64,000 nt of DNA from Shewanella sp. MTB7 (GCF_027571385.1 NZ_CP085636.1:4282001-4346000), one strand, 5' to 3'; shown: positions 37,731 through 48,730, counted from the first letter of the stretch. Numbers and translations are program-made. Notes: generated from the sequence alone by a model not told the origin.

Positions 37731-38876
37731 TTACGAATGAATCAATTCAATCACGGCTTCGGCAGCTCGCTCACTGGCGTTACACCTCAGTTGTTTATGC
37801 AATGCCAAAAACTTATCATGCAGCGGAGTAAAATCCATATCAAGCTGCTCACAAACAGCGTTAGCAATTAATTCAGCGGTGCAGTTTTCCTGAATAAGCT
37901 CAGTCACAAGATCTTCACCTGCCAGTAGATTAGGCAGAGAGAATTTATCGATCTGCATCATACGTCTAGCTATACTGTATGTCAGCGCGTTAACGCGATA
38001 TGCCACCACCATAGGACGCTTAACCAACATAGCTTCAAGTGTCGCAGTACCGGAAGCAAGTAGGATGCAGTCAGCTGCCGCCATCACTTCGCGTGATTGT
38101 CCCTCGATTAACGTTATCTCAAGATCGGGAGCATGAAGTTTTAACGCCGCCTCAAATTGTTCACGTCTCTTGGCATTAACCAATGGCGTAATAAAACGAA
38201 TATCAGGGTATCTCTGTTTGATAATACTGGCCGCTTTTACGAAAGGCTCGGCAAGCTGTTTTAACTCTCCGCCACGAGAACCTGGCAGTACAGCTAAATA
38301 TTCAGCATTAGGATCAAGGCCTAAACCCGCTCTGGCAACTAATTTATCACTAGCTAAATCAATATCGTCAGCAAGTGTATGCCCGACAAAAGTACAAGGG
38401 ATGTCGTACTTATCGTAAAAAGCTTTTTCGAATGGAAGCAAAGATAGCACCATGTTAGTGGCTTTCGCGATCTTAAAGATGCGCTTAGGACGCCAAGCCC
38501 AAACTGAAGGACTGACATAATGAACCGTTTTGATCCCTCTATTTTTTAATGTTAACTCTAAACCGATGTTAAAATCAGGCGCATCAATACCGATAAAGCA
38601 ATCTGGCCCGATTGCACAGATCTCATCTAGCAAGGTTTTGCGCACTTTCAATAATCTAGGTAGACGAGAGAGCACTTCTACTATTCCCATTACCGCTAAC
38701 TCTTCAAATGAGAACAGAGATTCGAAGCCCAATGCATCCATTTTAGGCCCGCCAATCCCGACAAATCGAGCATTGGGATATTGTTTTTGAAGTGCCTTTA
38801 TCAAACCAGCACCTAAAATATCTCCGGAGAGTTCTCCGGCGACCATAGCAAAAGTGGGAAATGTTGCTTCACTCAT
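37731..38876 (-). CDS. lpxB: lipid-A-disaccharide synthase
   Basis: Condenses lipid X and UDP-2,3-diacylglucosamine to the lipid A disaccharide at the inner membrane. From ATG 38876 the product is 381 aa and begins [25 protein letters not shown], the usual N-terminus; longer frames to 38924 overlap a candidate promoter. GT-B fold features: [53 protein letters not shown] and [21 protein letters not shown]. It is separated from lpxA by a terminator hairpin, unlike the overlapping genes upstream. Confidence 0.95.
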   Translation of the reverse strand: MSEATFPTFAMVAGELSGDILGAGLIKALQKQYPNARFVGIGGPKMDALGFESLFSFEELAVMGIVEVLSRLPRLLKVRKTLLDEICAIGPDCFIGIDAPDFNIGLELTLKNRGIKTVHYVSPSVWAWRPKRIFKIAKATNMVLSLLPFEKAFYDKYDIPCTFVGHTLADDIDLASDKLVARAGLGLDPNAEYLAVLPGSRGGELKQLAEPFVKAASIIKQRYPDIRFITPLVNAKRREQFEAALKLHAPDLEITLIEGQSREVMAAADCILLASGTATLEAMLVKRPMVVAYRVNALTYSIARRMMQIDKFSLPNLLAGEDLVTELIQENCTAELIANAVCEQLDMDFTPLHDKFLALHKQLRCNASERAAEAVIELIHS

Positions 38877-38903
38877 AGGTTCGGATCTTAGGTTATATGT
38901 AAA

Positions 38904-38931
38904 AAGATAGGTTAACATCAGCATTAGTCAA
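38904..38931 (-). promoter_or_regulatory. candidate sigma-70 promoter for lpxB
   Basis: On the minus strand TTGACT (38931-38926) and TATCTT (38909-38904) are 16 nt apart, placing a start near 38897, about 20 nt before lpxB. It lies just downstream of the terminator-like hairpin, so lpxB-rnhB-dnaE-tilS could be expressed independently. Confidence 0.45.
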
Positions 38932-38969
38932 TTCAGTGGCTATATTCCCCACTGAATGGCAGATACATA

Positions 38970-38999
38970 TAAAATAGAAAGCCCGTAAATTTACGGGCT
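38970..38999 (-). terminator. terminator or attenuator between lpxA and lpxB
   Basis: AGCCCGTAAATTTACGGGCT is a perfect 20-bp palindrome (38980-38999), followed on the minus strand by TTTCTATTTTATATG. It is 25 bp after the lpxA stop. Together with a second hairpin at 38931-38957 it makes this the main break in the lipid A gene run. Confidence 0.7.
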
Positions 39000-39023
39000 C
39001 TCAATATATGTTTATATGTATAA

Positions 39024-39791
39024 TTAGCGGATAATGCCACGATTAGAACTGCTTACAAAGTCGATTAACAGCTTAACTTGTTCATCATCAGACTCTTCAG
39101 CCAAAGCCACTAATGCCTCTTCAACTGTGTGCCCCTTGCGATAAAGGGTTTTGTACGCTCTACGAACCGCCATCTGACTCTCTTTAGAGAAACCACGACG
39201 TTTCATACCTTCACTATTCAAACCACGAGGAATGGCAGGTTGACCCGATGCCATCACAAAAGGAGGCACATCTTGCAAGATGAGTGAATAACCCGCAGTA
39301 AACGCATGAGCACCAATATGAACAAACTGATGCACGCCAGTTAAACCACCTAAAATGGCCCAATCACCCACATGCACATGGCCCGCAATAGACGCATTGT
39401 TAGACATGATCACATTATTCCCAACAACACAGTCATGGGCAATATGTACATAAGCCATAAACAAGTTATTTGAACCTATGCGTGTCTCACCTTTATCTTG
39501 AGTCGTACCTCGGTGAATGGTGACCGATTCTCGAATGATATTATTATCACCCATGATTAAACGTGTCGGTTCACCTGCGTACTTTTTATCTTGGCAATCT
39601 TCACCCACAGAGGCAAATTGAAATATTCTGTTGCCCTTGCCTATAACCGTTGGTCCCTTCACGACAACGTGAGAACTTAGCCAACAATCATCACCAATTT
39701 CAACATTAGCACCAATATAGGTCCATGGACCGATAGTGACATTATTACCAATTTTGGCATCTGGGTGAATATACGCTAATTTATCTATCAC
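39024..39791 (-). CDS. lpxA: UDP-N-acetylglucosamine acyltransferase
   Basis: First step of lipid A synthesis: transfers 3-hydroxyacyl from ACP to UDP-GlcNAc. 255 aa with a left-handed beta-helix of hexapeptide repeats ([30 protein letters not shown]). The catalytic His is in [13 protein letters not shown]. The C-terminal helical domain ([30 protein letters not shown]) is typical. The start overlaps the fabZ stop (ATGA). Confidence 0.97.
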   Translation of the reverse strand: MIDKLAYIHPDAKIGNNVTIGPWTYIGANVEIGDDCWLSSHVVVKGPTVIGKGNRIFQFASVGEDCQDKKYAGEPTRLIMGDNNIIRESVTIHRGTTQDKGETRIGSNNLFMAYVHIAHDCVVGNNVIMSNNASIAGHVHVGDWAILGGLTGVHQFVHIGAHAFTAGYSLILQDVPPFVMASGQPAIPRGLNSEGMKRRGFSKESQMAVRRAYKTLYRKGHTVEEALVALAEESDDEQVKLLIDFVSSSNRGIIR

Positions 39792-40246
39792 TTCTTAATC
39801 TCTCTACGGGCACACATGATCTCAGCTGAGCAGACTAACTCACCATCAACCTTAACCACACCTGTGAACACCCCAATTCCACGGCGCTCTTTCACCATCT
39901 TAACTTCAAAATGCAACTGATCACCAGGCTCAACAACACGCTTAAAACGTGCCTTATCGATACCAGCAAAATAATACAACGAATCCTCAGCGGCTGCTTC
40001 CATGCTTTTATAAGCTAAAATGCCCGTAGCTTGCGCCATTGCTTCTAAAATAAGTACGCCAGGCATCACAGGTTGAACCGGGAAATGTCCCTGAAAGAAA
40101 GGTTCATTGATAGTGACGTTTTTAATCGCGTGCAGTGACTCACCAGGTGTGTAATCCAACACTCGGTCAATCAATAAAAATGGGTATCTATGGGGCAAAC
40201 AGTTTATTATCTCTTTGATATCCATAGTATTTAATTGTTCAGACAC
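39788..40246 (-). CDS. fabZ: 3-hydroxyacyl-ACP dehydratase
   Basis: Dehydrates (3R)-hydroxyacyl-ACP in fatty acid elongation. 152 aa hot-dog fold. [16 protein letters not shown] contains the active-site His, and [23 protein letters not shown] the catalytic Glu. It lies between lpxD and lpxA and overlaps lpxA by 4 bp, so the shared precursor 3-hydroxymyristoyl-ACP is split between phospholipid and lipid A synthesis from one transcript. Confidence 0.97.
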   Translation of the reverse strand: MSEQLNTMDIKEIINCLPHRYPFLLIDRVLDYTPGESLHAIKNVTINEPFFQGHFPVQPVMPGVLILEAMAQATGILAYKSMEAAAEDSLYYFAGIDKARFKRVVEPGDQLHFEVKMVKERRGIGVFTGVVKVDGELVCSAEIMCARREIKK

Positions 40247-40275
40247 TCAATATTCCTCAAACTACCTTTAGGCAG

Positions 40276-41301
40276 TTAATCCTCAGTTTTAACATTTTTC
40301 TCTAACTGTTTAACACGTTGAAATAGCTCATCTAATTGCTTAAATCTAACAGTATTCCTACGCCATAACTTATTAGGCATCGCTACACTCGTGGAGGTAT
40401 AAACCCCTGGTTCACGAATAATACTGGTGACATTGGTACCACCAGAAATGTGAGTCCCATCAGCAATGGTCAAATGACCCGCAACAGCGCTATTTCCGCC
40501 AATTATACAGTACTTACCAATTTTAGTACTGCCTGCTATGGTAGAATTACCTGCAATGGCCACATTTTCCCCGATCACATCATTATGAGCAATCTGAACT
40601 TGGTTATCGAGAATAACACCATCGTGGATCTCTGTGTGCTCAATAGCACCACGATCAACGGTTGTGCTCGCACCAATCTCAACTCGACTCCCAATGCGCA
40701 CCCCACCTGTTTGTGGAATTTTAATCCATTGGCCGCGCTCATTAGCGTAACCAAAACCATCAGAACCAAGCACTGCCCCTGAATGGATAATACAATCTTG
40801 TCCCAGATGAACGTTATGATAAAGAGTGACATTAGCCCAAAGACGAGTCCCTGAACCAAGAATACTCTCTTGTCCAATAACACAACCTGGACCTACTTGA
40901 ACGTTCTCACCTAAAATAACATCCTCACCAATAACCGCATTAGCGCCAATAGCAACACCTTCACCTAAACTCGCGCTTGGATGAATCACAGCCGTTGGAT
41001 GGATCCCCACTGCTGATTTTGGTGTGTTATCTAATAACTGGGCAACTCGAGCAAAACCTACATAGGGATCATTTAAAATGAGTGCATTGCCAGTAAAGCC
41101 AGCAAGCGCTTTAGGAGAGATCAATACAGCACTCGCTTGAGTCGTCTCAAGTTGAGCGCGATATTTTGTATTCGCTAAAAAAGAGAGCTGCCCTTGGGCA
41201 GCATTTTCAAGTGTCGCGACACTGGAAATAACCAGTGTCTCATCACCTTGGATCTCAGCGTCGAGAGCTTCAGCAAGCTCTCTTAACGTGTAGCATGTCA
41301 T
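40276..41301 (-). CDS. lpxD: UDP-3-O-(3-hydroxyacyl)glucosamine N-acyltransferase
   Basis: Third step of lipid A synthesis. 341 aa. The N-terminal uridine-binding domain is residues 1-100 (LRELAEALDAEIQGDE, SFLANTKYRAQLETTQASAVL). A hexapeptide-repeat helix follows (HPTAVIHPSASLGEGVAIGANAVIGEDV), with the catalytic-His region VQIAHNDVIGENVAIAGNSTIAG. The C-terminal helix (LWRRNTVRFKQLDELFQRVKQLEKN) binds ACP. It starts 6 bp after the skp stop. Confidence 0.97.
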   Translation of the reverse strand: MTCYTLRELAEALDAEIQGDETLVISSVATLENAAQGQLSFLANTKYRAQLETTQASAVLISPKALAGFTGNALILNDPYVGFARVAQLLDNTPKSAVGIHPTAVIHPSASLGEGVAIGANAVIGEDVILGENVQVGPGCVIGQESILGSGTRLWANVTLYHNVHLGQDCIIHSGAVLGSDGFGYANERGQWIKIPQTGGVRIGSRVEIGASTTVDRGAIEHTEIHDGVILDNQVQIAHNDVIGENVAIAGNSTIAGSTKIGKYCIIGGNSAVAGHLTIADGTHISGGTNVTSIIREPGVYTSTSVAMPNKLWRRNTVRFKQLDELFQRVKQLEKNVKTED

Positions 41302-41307
41302 CTATAA

Positions 41308-41808
41308 TTAACCTTTGCTAAGCGCATCAACTACTTTATTGCTGATATCAGCAGTAGGCTTAACATAAATAACTGCACCACGTTGTAGCACCATGTCATA
41401 GTTATCTTTCTCAGCTATTTTGTTGATAGCTTGCTGAACTTTAACTAACAACTTATTCTGCTCTTCACCTTGGCGACGACGCATATCTTCATCGAGTGCT
41501 TTACCTTTAAGTTGTAACTCAGACTTCATTGATTCCATTTTACGAACCATATCTGTTTTCTGACTTTCACTCATTAACGCACCATCACGTTGCTGCTTTT
41601 CAAGCATGCCACGCAGATCTTCCTGCATCTTTTGCACACTAGCAACCCGATCACCGAATTCAGTTTTAAGTGTTTTAGTCACCTGCTCACGCTGGGGTAA
41701 CTGTTCGAAAACGGCTTGCATATCAACAACTGCAATCTTCTCTGCTTGTGCAGCTAAAGGGGCAGCCAGTAAAACCAAAACCGTCATCGCTCGATTAAAC
41801 ATCTTCAT
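41308..41808 (-). CDS. skp: periplasmic OMP chaperone Skp/OmpH
   Basis: Holdase for unfolded outer-membrane proteins. 166 aa from ATG 41808, with AGGAG 7 nt upstream; the longer frame begins with TTG. The signal peptide (MFNRAMTVLVLLAAPLAAQA) is cleaved before EKIAVVDMQAVF. The body is two long charged helices (residues 45-130), the tentacle arms, and a C-terminal strand (DMVLQRGAVIYV). Directly downstream of bamA, its functional partner in envelope assembly. Confidence 0.93.
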   Translation of the reverse strand: MKMFNRAMTVLVLLAAPLAAQAEKIAVVDMQAVFEQLPQREQVTKTLKTEFGDRVASVQKMQEDLRGMLEKQQRDGALMSESQKTDMVRKMESMKSELQLKGKALDEDMRRRQGEEQNKLLVKVQQAINKIAEKDNYDMVLQRGAVIYVKPTADISNKVVDALSKG

Positions 41809-41868
41809 CAAAATACTCCTGTATTCAGCAAAACTTGCCGATATCTCTTTATTTAAATTAGTTAGAAT

Positions 41869-44352
41869 TTAGAAAGTTTTGCCAATATTGAATGAGAAAA
41901 TTTCAGTTTCATCATCTTCATATTCTTTGATTGGCCATGCAAGACTAAACACCATAGGTCCCATCGGTGACAGCCATTGTACACTCATGCCCCAAGATGC
42001 TCGGATCCGGGCTGGGTCAGAGTAATCCTCTAGCTTATCAAACTCATGAGCAGGAAGATATCGGTATGAATCATAGTCAAACTCAGTATCCCATACGTTA
42101 CCGGCATCGACGAAGAAACTGGTACGTACTGAATTAGTGTAAGCCTCATCCAAGAAAGGCGTCGGTACAATCATCTCGATACTGGCTGTTGCTATCGCAT
42201 TACCACCAATGGAGCGACCATCACTGACTTGAATTTGGTTAGGATCTCCTGGTAGGTAACAACCATCCCCCGATGGATCCGGTGAGCAAGGCTCTAGACC
42301 ACGAGACAGGTAGAACGAACGCGGTCCAACAGAGTTAGACTTAAAACCACGTAATGAACTGCTACCACCTGAGTAGTAGTTTTCCCAGAAAGGTAAAATC
42401 TGATCATTGTCGTTAAACTGACCATAACCATTACCATAACCAAGCCGCGCCTTCGTTAATAACACAAAGCTATGACTGCGATTAACAGGGAAATAGAAAC
42501 TCGTATCAAAATCGGCTTTAAAGTACTGCAGATCGGAACCCGGAATAGTGATCTTAGTACTTAAGCGCTGAGATGAACCAGACGATGGAAAGGTGCCTCG
42601 GTTTAAGTTGCTGCGTGACCAACCTAAGTTAGCCTCGAAATTATTGAACGCTAATGAAGCATTAGGATCGTCACTATCACGGTAAATGTTATAGAAACGC
42701 AGTGCCTGCTCATAAGCTGAAATCTCTGAGATTTCGTTATGACGGTAACCTAATCCACCATTGATACGGTTATATTCATTAATTGGAAAACCTGAGTTAA
42801 CCGCGATACCGTATGAACTGTTTTTATAAGCTTCTAGGTTAGCCTCATCTGCATCAAACTCATTCCAGTAGATGCTACCACCGAGACTGACACCATCTTT
42901 AGTAAAATAAGGGTCAGTGAAGGATAGATTGACGTTCTTAGAGTATTTATTGGTATTTAAGTTAATACCAGCCTGATTACCTGTACCGAGGAAGTTACTC
43001 TGCTGAACACCAAACTGCAGACTCATACCCGATTCTGTACCGTAACCAACACCAGCATTAAAAGAACCTGACGGTTGCTCTTTTACAGTAAACGCAACAT
43101 CGACAAGATCATCGGTACCCGGAACTTGAATCGTTTCAGTATCGACCGTTTCAAAGTAGCCAAGACGGTTAAGGTTCGATTTCGAAAGTTCAACCTGCGC
43201 TGAGTTTAACCAAGCTCCTTCCATCTGACGTAACTGACGACGCATCACTTCATCTTTAGTGATCTGGTTACCTGAAAAGTTAATACTGCGCACGTAAACC
43301 CGTTTACCCGGCTTAATATTAACGTTTAAGCTGACCTCTTTGGTCTCGTCATCAATTTCAGGATAAGTTTTCACTTCAGGGTATGCATAACCAAATCGAC
43401 CTAGGTATTTACCGTACATCTCTTCGGCAAAGGTCACATCGGCTCCGTTATACGTATCTCCCACTTTAATAGGAAGAATCGCTTTCATCAGCTCTTCACG
43501 CCCCATCAAATCGCCCGTTAGGTTAACCTCTTTAACCTTGTACGGCTCACCTTCATCGACATTGATCGTAATATAAAGCCCTTTACGATCTGGCGTCATT
43601 GTCACTTGAGTCGATGTGACGTCGAAACGAATATAACCTCGGTTTTGGTAAAAAGATTTAACGGTTTCAAGATCCGCCTCTAGCTTCTGTTTCTGGTAGC
43701 GTCGTTCACCAAACAGATCCCACCAAGCAACAAAGTCTTTAAGCTCAAGCATACCGATTAGCTCAGCATCGCTGAAAACTTCATTACCAACAATATTTAT
43801 CTGCTTAATTTCAGCAGCTAAACCTTCGGTAAAGTTGAATTTTAATTCAACACGATTTCGAGGCAGGTTGATAACCTGAGCTTCAACTTTGGCGCCATAC
43901 TTTCCGACACCATAGTAGAAGTCCTGTAGACTCTTCTCAATTCCGGATAACATAGTGCGATCGAGTGATTCACCGGTTTTAACACCGGAGCCATCTAGAC
44001 TCTCCTGCAACTGTTCATCTTTGATATCCTTGTTGCCTTCAAAGGTAACGGTGCTAATTGTCGGTCTCTCTTTGACCGTTACAATCAATACACCACCGTC
44101 ACGACTAACCTTGATATGTTCAAAGTTAGTCGAGGCATACAAGCTTTTGATGGCTTGTTGAAGTTTAAGTTCATCAACAGTATCACCAACCTTGACTGGA
44201 ATTGTCAGTAAGGCTGCACCAAGAGCTACACGTTGTAGGCCTTGAACTTGAATATCTGTGACTTCAAAAGGCTGGAATGTTTCTGCCCAACCGTTCCCTG
44301 ATAAAGACGCACCGACTAATACCATCGAGGCAAAAAGTTTATTAAATCTCAT
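41869..44352 (-). CDS. bamA: outer-membrane protein assembly factor BamA
   Basis: Core of the BAM complex that inserts beta-barrel proteins. 827 aa. Signal peptide MRFNKLFASMVLVGASLSGNGWA. Five POTRA domains follow to about residue 425 (the first, FEVTDIQVQGLQRVALGAALLTIPV; a later one, VYVRSINFSGNQITKDEVMRRQ). The 16-strand barrel has the conserved RGF in lid loop 6 (GGSSSLRGFKSNSVGPR). The barrel ends in FSFNIGKTF with terminal Phe. The start lies 31 bp after the rseP stop. Confidence 0.97.
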   Translation of the reverse strand: MRFNKLFASMVLVGASLSGNGWAETFQPFEVTDIQVQGLQRVALGAALLTIPVKVGDTVDELKLQQAIKSLYASTNFEHIKVSRDGGVLIVTVKERPTISTVTFEGNKDIKDEQLQESLDGSGVKTGESLDRTMLSGIEKSLQDFYYGVGKYGAKVEAQVINLPRNRVELKFNFTEGLAAEIKQINIVGNEVFSDAELIGMLELKDFVAWWDLFGERRYQKQKLEADLETVKSFYQNRGYIRFDVTSTQVTMTPDRKGLYITINVDEGEPYKVKEVNLTGDLMGREELMKAILPIKVGDTYNGADVTFAEEMYGKYLGRFGYAYPEVKTYPEIDDETKEVSLNVNIKPGKRVYVRSINFSGNQITKDEVMRRQLRQMEGAWLNSAQVELSKSNLNRLGYFETVDTETIQVPGTDDLVDVAFTVKEQPSGSFNAGVGYGTESGMSLQFGVQQSNFLGTGNQAGINLNTNKYSKNVNLSFTDPYFTKDGVSLGGSIYWNEFDADEANLEAYKNSSYGIAVNSGFPINEYNRINGGLGYRHNEISEISAYEQALRFYNIYRDSDDPNASLAFNNFEANLGWSRSNLNRGTFPSSGSSQRLSTKITIPGSDLQYFKADFDTSFYFPVNRSHSFVLLTKARLGYGNGYGQFNDNDQILPFWENYYSGGSSSLRGFKSNSVGPRSFYLSRGLEPCSPDPSGDGCYLPGDPNQIQVSDGRSIGGNAIATASIEMIVPTPFLDEAYTNSVRTSFFVDAGNVWDTEFDYDSYRYLPAHEFDKLEDYSDPARIRASWGMSVQWLSPMGPMVFSLAWPIKEYEDDETEIFSFNIGKTF

Positions 44353-44383
44353 AGAGCACTTCTAGTTATATGTGTGTCCTTGC

Positions 44384-45769
44384 TCAGAGTCGGGAGAAAT
44401 CATTGAAAAGCGCAATGCTCATCAACATTAGCAGCATAGCTGCCCCAAATCTGAATCCAATTTCCTGAACCTTTTCAGGTACAGGCCTGCCTGTGATCAC
44501 TTCAATGAAGTAATATAACAGATGTCCCCCATCAAGCACTGGCAAAGGCAATAAATTGATAATGCCTAAGTTCACGCTGATTAATGCGAGGAAACCTAAA
44601 AAGTAAACCAAGCCATAGTTAGCACTATTACCCGCACCTTGTGCAATAGATATTGGTCCACTTAAATTTTTCACTGATATATCACCAGTGAACAACTTGC
44701 CAATCATCTTAAAGCTGACATCAACAAGTTGCCATGTTTTATCTGCCGCTACTGCAAAAGATTCAATAAAGCCATATTCTAACTGCAGTTTCATATTTTC
44801 TGGCCAAGCGGCTTGAGTCGGCGCAATACCAATCACACCTTCAATCTCACCTTTGGCATTCTCCCTCTCTTGAGGAGTAACGACAAACTTAAGTTGCTCG
44901 CCTGCTCGTCTTACCGTTATCTCAACAGGCTTATTTGCCGATGACTTTATCAGCTCAACAAATACATCCCAATCAAGATAAGGCGCGTCATTCATCGCGA
45001 CTAAGGTATCGCCCACTTCAATGCCAGCCTCAGCTGCAGCACCATCAGGACTAACAAGACCTAACACAGGAGTAATAGCGGGTCGATAGATCCCTAAACC
45101 CAAAGAGGTTATTGGCGACTCTTTTTCAGGATCAAACTTCCAATTCTCAGTATTTAATGTGTACTTCTCACCTTGAGCTGAAGGTGTTGAATCATTAATA
45201 TCAGTCACACTACTCATTGGAGTCAGCGTTAATTCAATCTCAGGATCACCTATGTGACCAATTAATGCATAAGTGACCTCTTCCCAGTTTCTTACCGATC
45301 GATCGCCCACCAAGGTTATCTGCATCGGCTCATCCACCTGAATTTGTGCCGCAGGAGTCCCTAAAGTAGTCGTATCAATCACAGGTTTTATAGAGGGAAC
45401 ACCAATAAGGTACATGAAATACAGAGCAATGATGGCGAAAAGAAAGTTAGCTAGAGGCCCCGCCGCGACTATCGCTATTCGCTGCCAAACTGTTTTACGG
45501 TTAAATGCCTGATCTTTAAGCTCCTCTGGTACATCTTCTACCCGCTCATCCAGCATTTTAACGTAGCCACCAAGCGGGATGAGAGCAAGAACATACTCAG
45601 TACCGTCTTTGCCCACTTTACGCCAAATCGCTTTACCGAAACCGATAGAGAAGCGTTCAACTTTGACGCCACAACGCCTGGCGACCCAAAAATGGCCATA
45701 CTCGTGTGCAGTAATGAGCATACCTAATGCTATGATAAAGGAACCTAAGTTCCATAAAAAATCGGTCAT
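44384..45769 (-). CDS. rseP: RIP zinc metalloprotease RseP
   Basis: Site-2 intramembrane protease that cleaves RseA to release sigma-E. 461 aa, slightly over the ~450 typical. The first span carries the zinc motif HEYGH (MLITAHEYGHFWVARRCGV). Two tandem PDZ domains lie between spans 2 and 3 (the second, PVLGLVSPDGAAAEAGIEVGDTLVAM). The conserved LPLPVLDGGHLLYY with the third zinc ligand Asp lies in span 3, and a fourth span is at the C-terminus. Next to bamA, linking envelope stress response and OMP assembly. Confidence 0.96.
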   Translation of the reverse strand: MTDFLWNLGSFIIALGMLITAHEYGHFWVARRCGVKVERFSIGFGKAIWRKVGKDGTEYVLALIPLGGYVKMLDERVEDVPEELKDQAFNRKTVWQRIAIVAAGPLANFLFAIIALYFMYLIGVPSIKPVIDTTTLGTPAAQIQVDEPMQITLVGDRSVRNWEEVTYALIGHIGDPEIELTLTPMSSVTDINDSTPSAQGEKYTLNTENWKFDPEKESPITSLGLGIYRPAITPVLGLVSPDGAAAEAGIEVGDTLVAMNDAPYLDWDVFVELIKSSANKPVEITVRRAGEQLKFVVTPQERENAKGEIEGVIGIAPTQAAWPENMKLQLEYGFIESFAVAADKTWQLVDVSFKMIGKLFTGDISVKNLSGPISIAQGAGNSANYGLVYFLGFLALISVNLGIINLLPLPVLDGGHLLYYFIEVITGRPVPEKVQEIGFRFGAAMLLMLMSIALFNDFSRL

Positions 45770-45788
45770 TCCCTTCCTCAGAGATCAA

Positions 45789-46976
45789 TTAAATTCTGTT
45801 TAGCCATTCTGTCGCATAGACACGTGTCTGTATATCTAACGCTAAAATGTCATCAATATTGTTCAGTGCTTGTTTAGGTACCTGACTTAAACAGTTTTCA
45901 TTCACTTTAGCAATATCGGTAAACGTTATTTTATTATCTAAAAATGCCGCTACTGATATTTCATTAGCTGCATTTAATATTGTTGTTGCTTCCTGTCCTT
46001 GTTCACAAGCATCTATCGCTAATGCTAAACAAGGAAAACGAGTAAAGTCAGGTTCTAAGAAGCTTAACTGTCCGACTTTGAAAAAGTCTAAAGGTTCAAC
46101 TCCAGAAAGAATTCTTTGTGGATAAGACATACAATGTGCAATAGGTGTTCGCATGTCCGGATTGCCCAATTGCGCAATTACCGACCCATCTCTAAACTGC
46201 ACCATAGAGTGAATAACACTTTGAGGATGGACAACGACTTTAATCTGTTCGCTGCTAGCATTAAATAACCAGCGCGCTTCGATATACTCAAGCCCTTTAT
46301 TCATCATACTGGCCGAATCAACAGAGATCTTACGTCCCATAGACCAATTAGGATGTTTACAGGCTTGATCAGGGGTCATTTGAGATAATGAATTTAGCTC
46401 AGAGGTCAAAAATGGACCACCAGAACCCGTTAACAAAATATGAGAAATACCGGCTTTGTCTAATTCACAAAAACCTATTTTTTGTTGCTCTGACTCAGGT
46501 AAAGCTTGAAAAATAGCATTATGTTCACTGTCTACTGGCAATACTTGAGCACCAGATTTTTTCATCTCTTCAATAAAGAGTCGGCCTGACATCACCAAAG
46601 ACTCTTTATTCGCTAACAGCACTCGTTTACCGGCTTTAACAGCCGCTAATGTTGGCATGAGCCCGGCAGCCCCAACAATCGCAGCCATAACGGTATTAAC
46701 ACAAGTTGCGGTAACAATAGCGTGAAGCTGATCTTCACCAGTTGTTACTTCAACCTTTAAATGCGGCGGCAGACTATCTTGTAATAGTTTAGCCGCCTTA
46801 GCATCGACCATATGTGCGACTTTGGGTTGATGCTGCACACATAAAGCTAGCATCTTGTCGACATTGGTATTTGCCACTAAAGCATAGACCGAATACATCT
46901 CAGAATTTTTGGAGACCACACTAAGCGTGCTTGCACCAATTGATCCTGTCGCCCCTAATATCACCATGTTCTGCAT
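45789..46976 (-). CDS. dxr: 1-deoxy-D-xylulose-5-phosphate reductoisomerase
   Basis: Second enzyme of the MEP isoprenoid pathway, NADPH-dependent. 395 aa from ATG 46976, 5 bp after the cdsA stop; the longer frame needs TTG inside cdsA. NADPH-binding [17 protein letters not shown], metal and substrate residues in [36 protein letters not shown] and [23 protein letters not shown]. Its product feeds undecaprenyl phosphate, made by uppS two genes upstream in the transcript. Placement after cdsA differs from E. coli, where dxr follows frr. Confidence 0.96.
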   Translation of the reverse strand: MQNMVILGATGSIGASTLSVVSKNSEMYSVYALVANTNVDKMLALCVQHQPKVAHMVDAKAAKLLQDSLPPHLKVEVTTGEDQLHAIVTATCVNTVMAAIVGAAGLMPTLAAVKAGKRVLLANKESLVMSGRLFIEEMKKSGAQVLPVDSEHNAIFQALPESEQQKIGFCELDKAGISHILLTGSGGPFLTSELNSLSQMTPDQACKHPNWSMGRKISVDSASMMNKGLEYIEARWLFNASSEQIKVVVHPQSVIHSMVQFRDGSVIAQLGNPDMRTPIAHCMSYPQRILSGVEPLDFFKVGQLSFLEPDFTRFPCLALAIDACEQGQEATTILNAANEISVAAFLDNKITFTDIAKVNENCLSQVPKQALNNIDDILALDIQTRVYATEWLNRI

Positions 46977-46981
46977 GAAAG

Positions 46982-47839
46982 TTACATCCAAAATGCAATA
47001 TAGATTAATGTAAATACAGGTAATGCAGCGGTTAAACTATCGATACGGTCTAACACACCGCCGTGTCCAGGCAAAATCTTACCAGAATCTTTAATCTGAG
47101 CCACACGTTTAAACATACTCTCAGACAGATCACCCACCGCAGACACCAAGGCCACAAAAAGCGTCACACAAATGACCAAACCTAGTTCCTGCTCAGGAGA
47201 TACCTGCATGATAGCAAATACAATCACCATACTCATCGCCAGTCCACCCACTAAACCTTCTATGGTTTTAGCCGGACTGACATTTGGCATTAACTTGCTA
47301 CGACCGAAGGCTTTACCCGCAAAATAAGCGCCGCTATCTGTCGCCCACACCACTAACATGACTAAAAAAACTAATGAGCCACCATAATAAGGATCGGCTT
47401 CAGTGCTTAAGCCCTTAAGCGCAACCAGTGCCACATAACATGGGATAAGAGTTAACTGACCAAACATTGACTTGAACATATGGCTTTTTTGCCATAATAC
47501 TGCACTCTTAGGAAACGATATAACGAGCAGGAAAGCGATGATCCACCAGAAGGCTCCGATTAAAATAATCGAAAGATAGATTGGGTGAAGGTGCCCCTTA
47601 AACCACAACTCATCACTTGGCACAAACAAGTTTAATGCCACTAACAAGATGCCAATCGTTACCGTAAAGCTCCACTGTGTTATCTGGCAGCGTTTATCGA
47701 TTATCTGCCCCCACTCCTTGGCAGCAATTAAAAATACTCCTATAAGAACCCAGGAGAAGTATTCAGTGGGAAGCCCAAAAACAGCCCCCAAAACCAAGGG
47801 GATTAACCATATTGCTGTTATTATTCGTTGTTTTAGCAA
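46982..47839 (-). CDS. cdsA: phosphatidate cytidylyltransferase
   Basis: Makes CDP-diacylglycerol for phospholipid synthesis. 285 aa, about eight membrane spans. The C-terminal family signature is [25 protein letters not shown], preceded by [33 protein letters not shown] with the conserved Asp and Ser-Pro-Lys-Lys-type motif. It lies 16 bp after uppS and 5 bp before dxr. Confidence 0.96.
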   Translation of the reverse strand: MLKQRIITAIWLIPLVLGAVFGLPTEYFSWVLIGVFLIAAKEWGQIIDKRCQITQWSFTVTIGILLVALNLFVPSDELWFKGHLHPIYLSIILIGAFWWIIAFLLVISFPKSAVLWQKSHMFKSMFGQLTLIPCYVALVALKGLSTEADPYYGGSLVFLVMLVVWATDSGAYFAGKAFGRSKLMPNVSPAKTIEGLVGGLAMSMVIVFAIMQVSPEQELGLVICVTLFVALVSAVGDLSESMFKRVAQIKDSGKILPGHGGVLDRIDSLTAALPVFTLIYIAFWM

Positions 47840-47855
47840 AACTGTCCCTCTACAA

Positions 47856-48650
47856 TTATTTAATTTCTTGCAACGACTCTATCTGACAACCAGTCAAACC
47901 AAATCGACGTTGTCTTGAAGCAAAGGTTGCTACTGCTTGTTTAAATGCGTGTTCATCAAAATCAGGCCATAGGATGTCGGTAAACACCAGCTCAGCATAC
48001 GCAGCTTGCCAGAGAATAAAATTACTTATTCTGTAATCACCACCCGTACGGATCATTAAATCAACTTCAGGCTGATTTTGCATGCTTAAATGTCGACTTA
48101 AAGCCTCTTCAGTGAACTGACTGCTGGTCATTTCACCAGATTCTACCTTTTCAGCCAATTTTCTAGCTGCTTGCATGATGTCCCAACGGCCGCCATAATT
48201 AGCCGCGATGTTGAGGATCATACCAGTATTATCTGCGGTTTTTTCTTCTGCAACTGCGATCTGTTTCTGCAACCGTTCAGAAAAACGACTAATGTCACCG
48301 ATGATATTGAGTCTCACCCCATTGCTATGCAACAGTTTAATCTCTCGTTGAAGTACAGTAAAAAACAGCCCCATCAAAAGAGTGACCTCTTTATCAGGTC
48401 TACGCCAGTTCTCACTCGAAAACGCAAACAGAGTTAACGAACCAATGCCCATCTCTCTGGCAGTACTGACTGCACGTCTCACCGTTTTAACACCTGCTTT
48501 ATGCCCCATAACTCTAGGCTTGCCTTTCGCCTGAGCCCAACGACCATTGCCATCCATAATGATAGCAACGTGCTTTGGAGTAGACAGTTTAACAAGTTCT
48601 GCGAGGTCATCAGCAGAAAACTCTGAACAAGATTCGGAGTCGATTGACAT
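47856..48650 (-). CDS. uppS: undecaprenyl diphosphate synthase
   Basis: cis-Prenyltransferase that makes C55-PP for cell-wall carriers. 264 aa. Catalytic Asp in [20 protein letters not shown]; the substrate motifs [14 protein letters not shown] and [30 protein letters not shown] are complete. A ~20-residue N-terminal extension precedes the conserved core, so a later start is possible, but no internal Met lies before the core. Separated from frr by an 80-bp gap with a hairpin. Confidence 0.96.
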   Translation of the reverse strand: MSIDSESCSEFSADDLAELVKLSTPKHVAIIMDGNGRWAQAKGKPRVMGHKAGVKTVRRAVSTAREMGIGSLTLFAFSSENWRRPDKEVTLLMGLFFTVLQREIKLLHSNGVRLNIIGDISRFSERLQKQIAVAEEKTADNTGMILNIAANYGGRWDIMQAARKLAEKVESGEMTSSQFTEEALSRHLSMQNQPEVDLMIRTGGDYRISNFILWQAAYAELVFTDILWPDFDEHAFKQAVATFASRQRRFGLTGCQIESLQEIK

Positions 48651-48676
48651 CTATTACAACCCTTTAAATAGACAAA

Positions 48677-48703
48677 CGCCGTGTAGTATACCTCTACACG
48701 GCG
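48677..48703 (-). terminator. hairpin between frr and uppS (partial terminator)
   Basis: CGCCGTGTAG (48677-48686) pairs perfectly with CTACACGGCG (48694-48703) with a 7-nt loop. The minus-strand RNA continues TTTGTCTATTT, so it can terminate or attenuate between the rpsB-frr and uppS-tilS parts. Confidence 0.6.
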
Positions 48704-48730
48704 CCTTAACTCTAGTTTCTTAGTCTGAGA

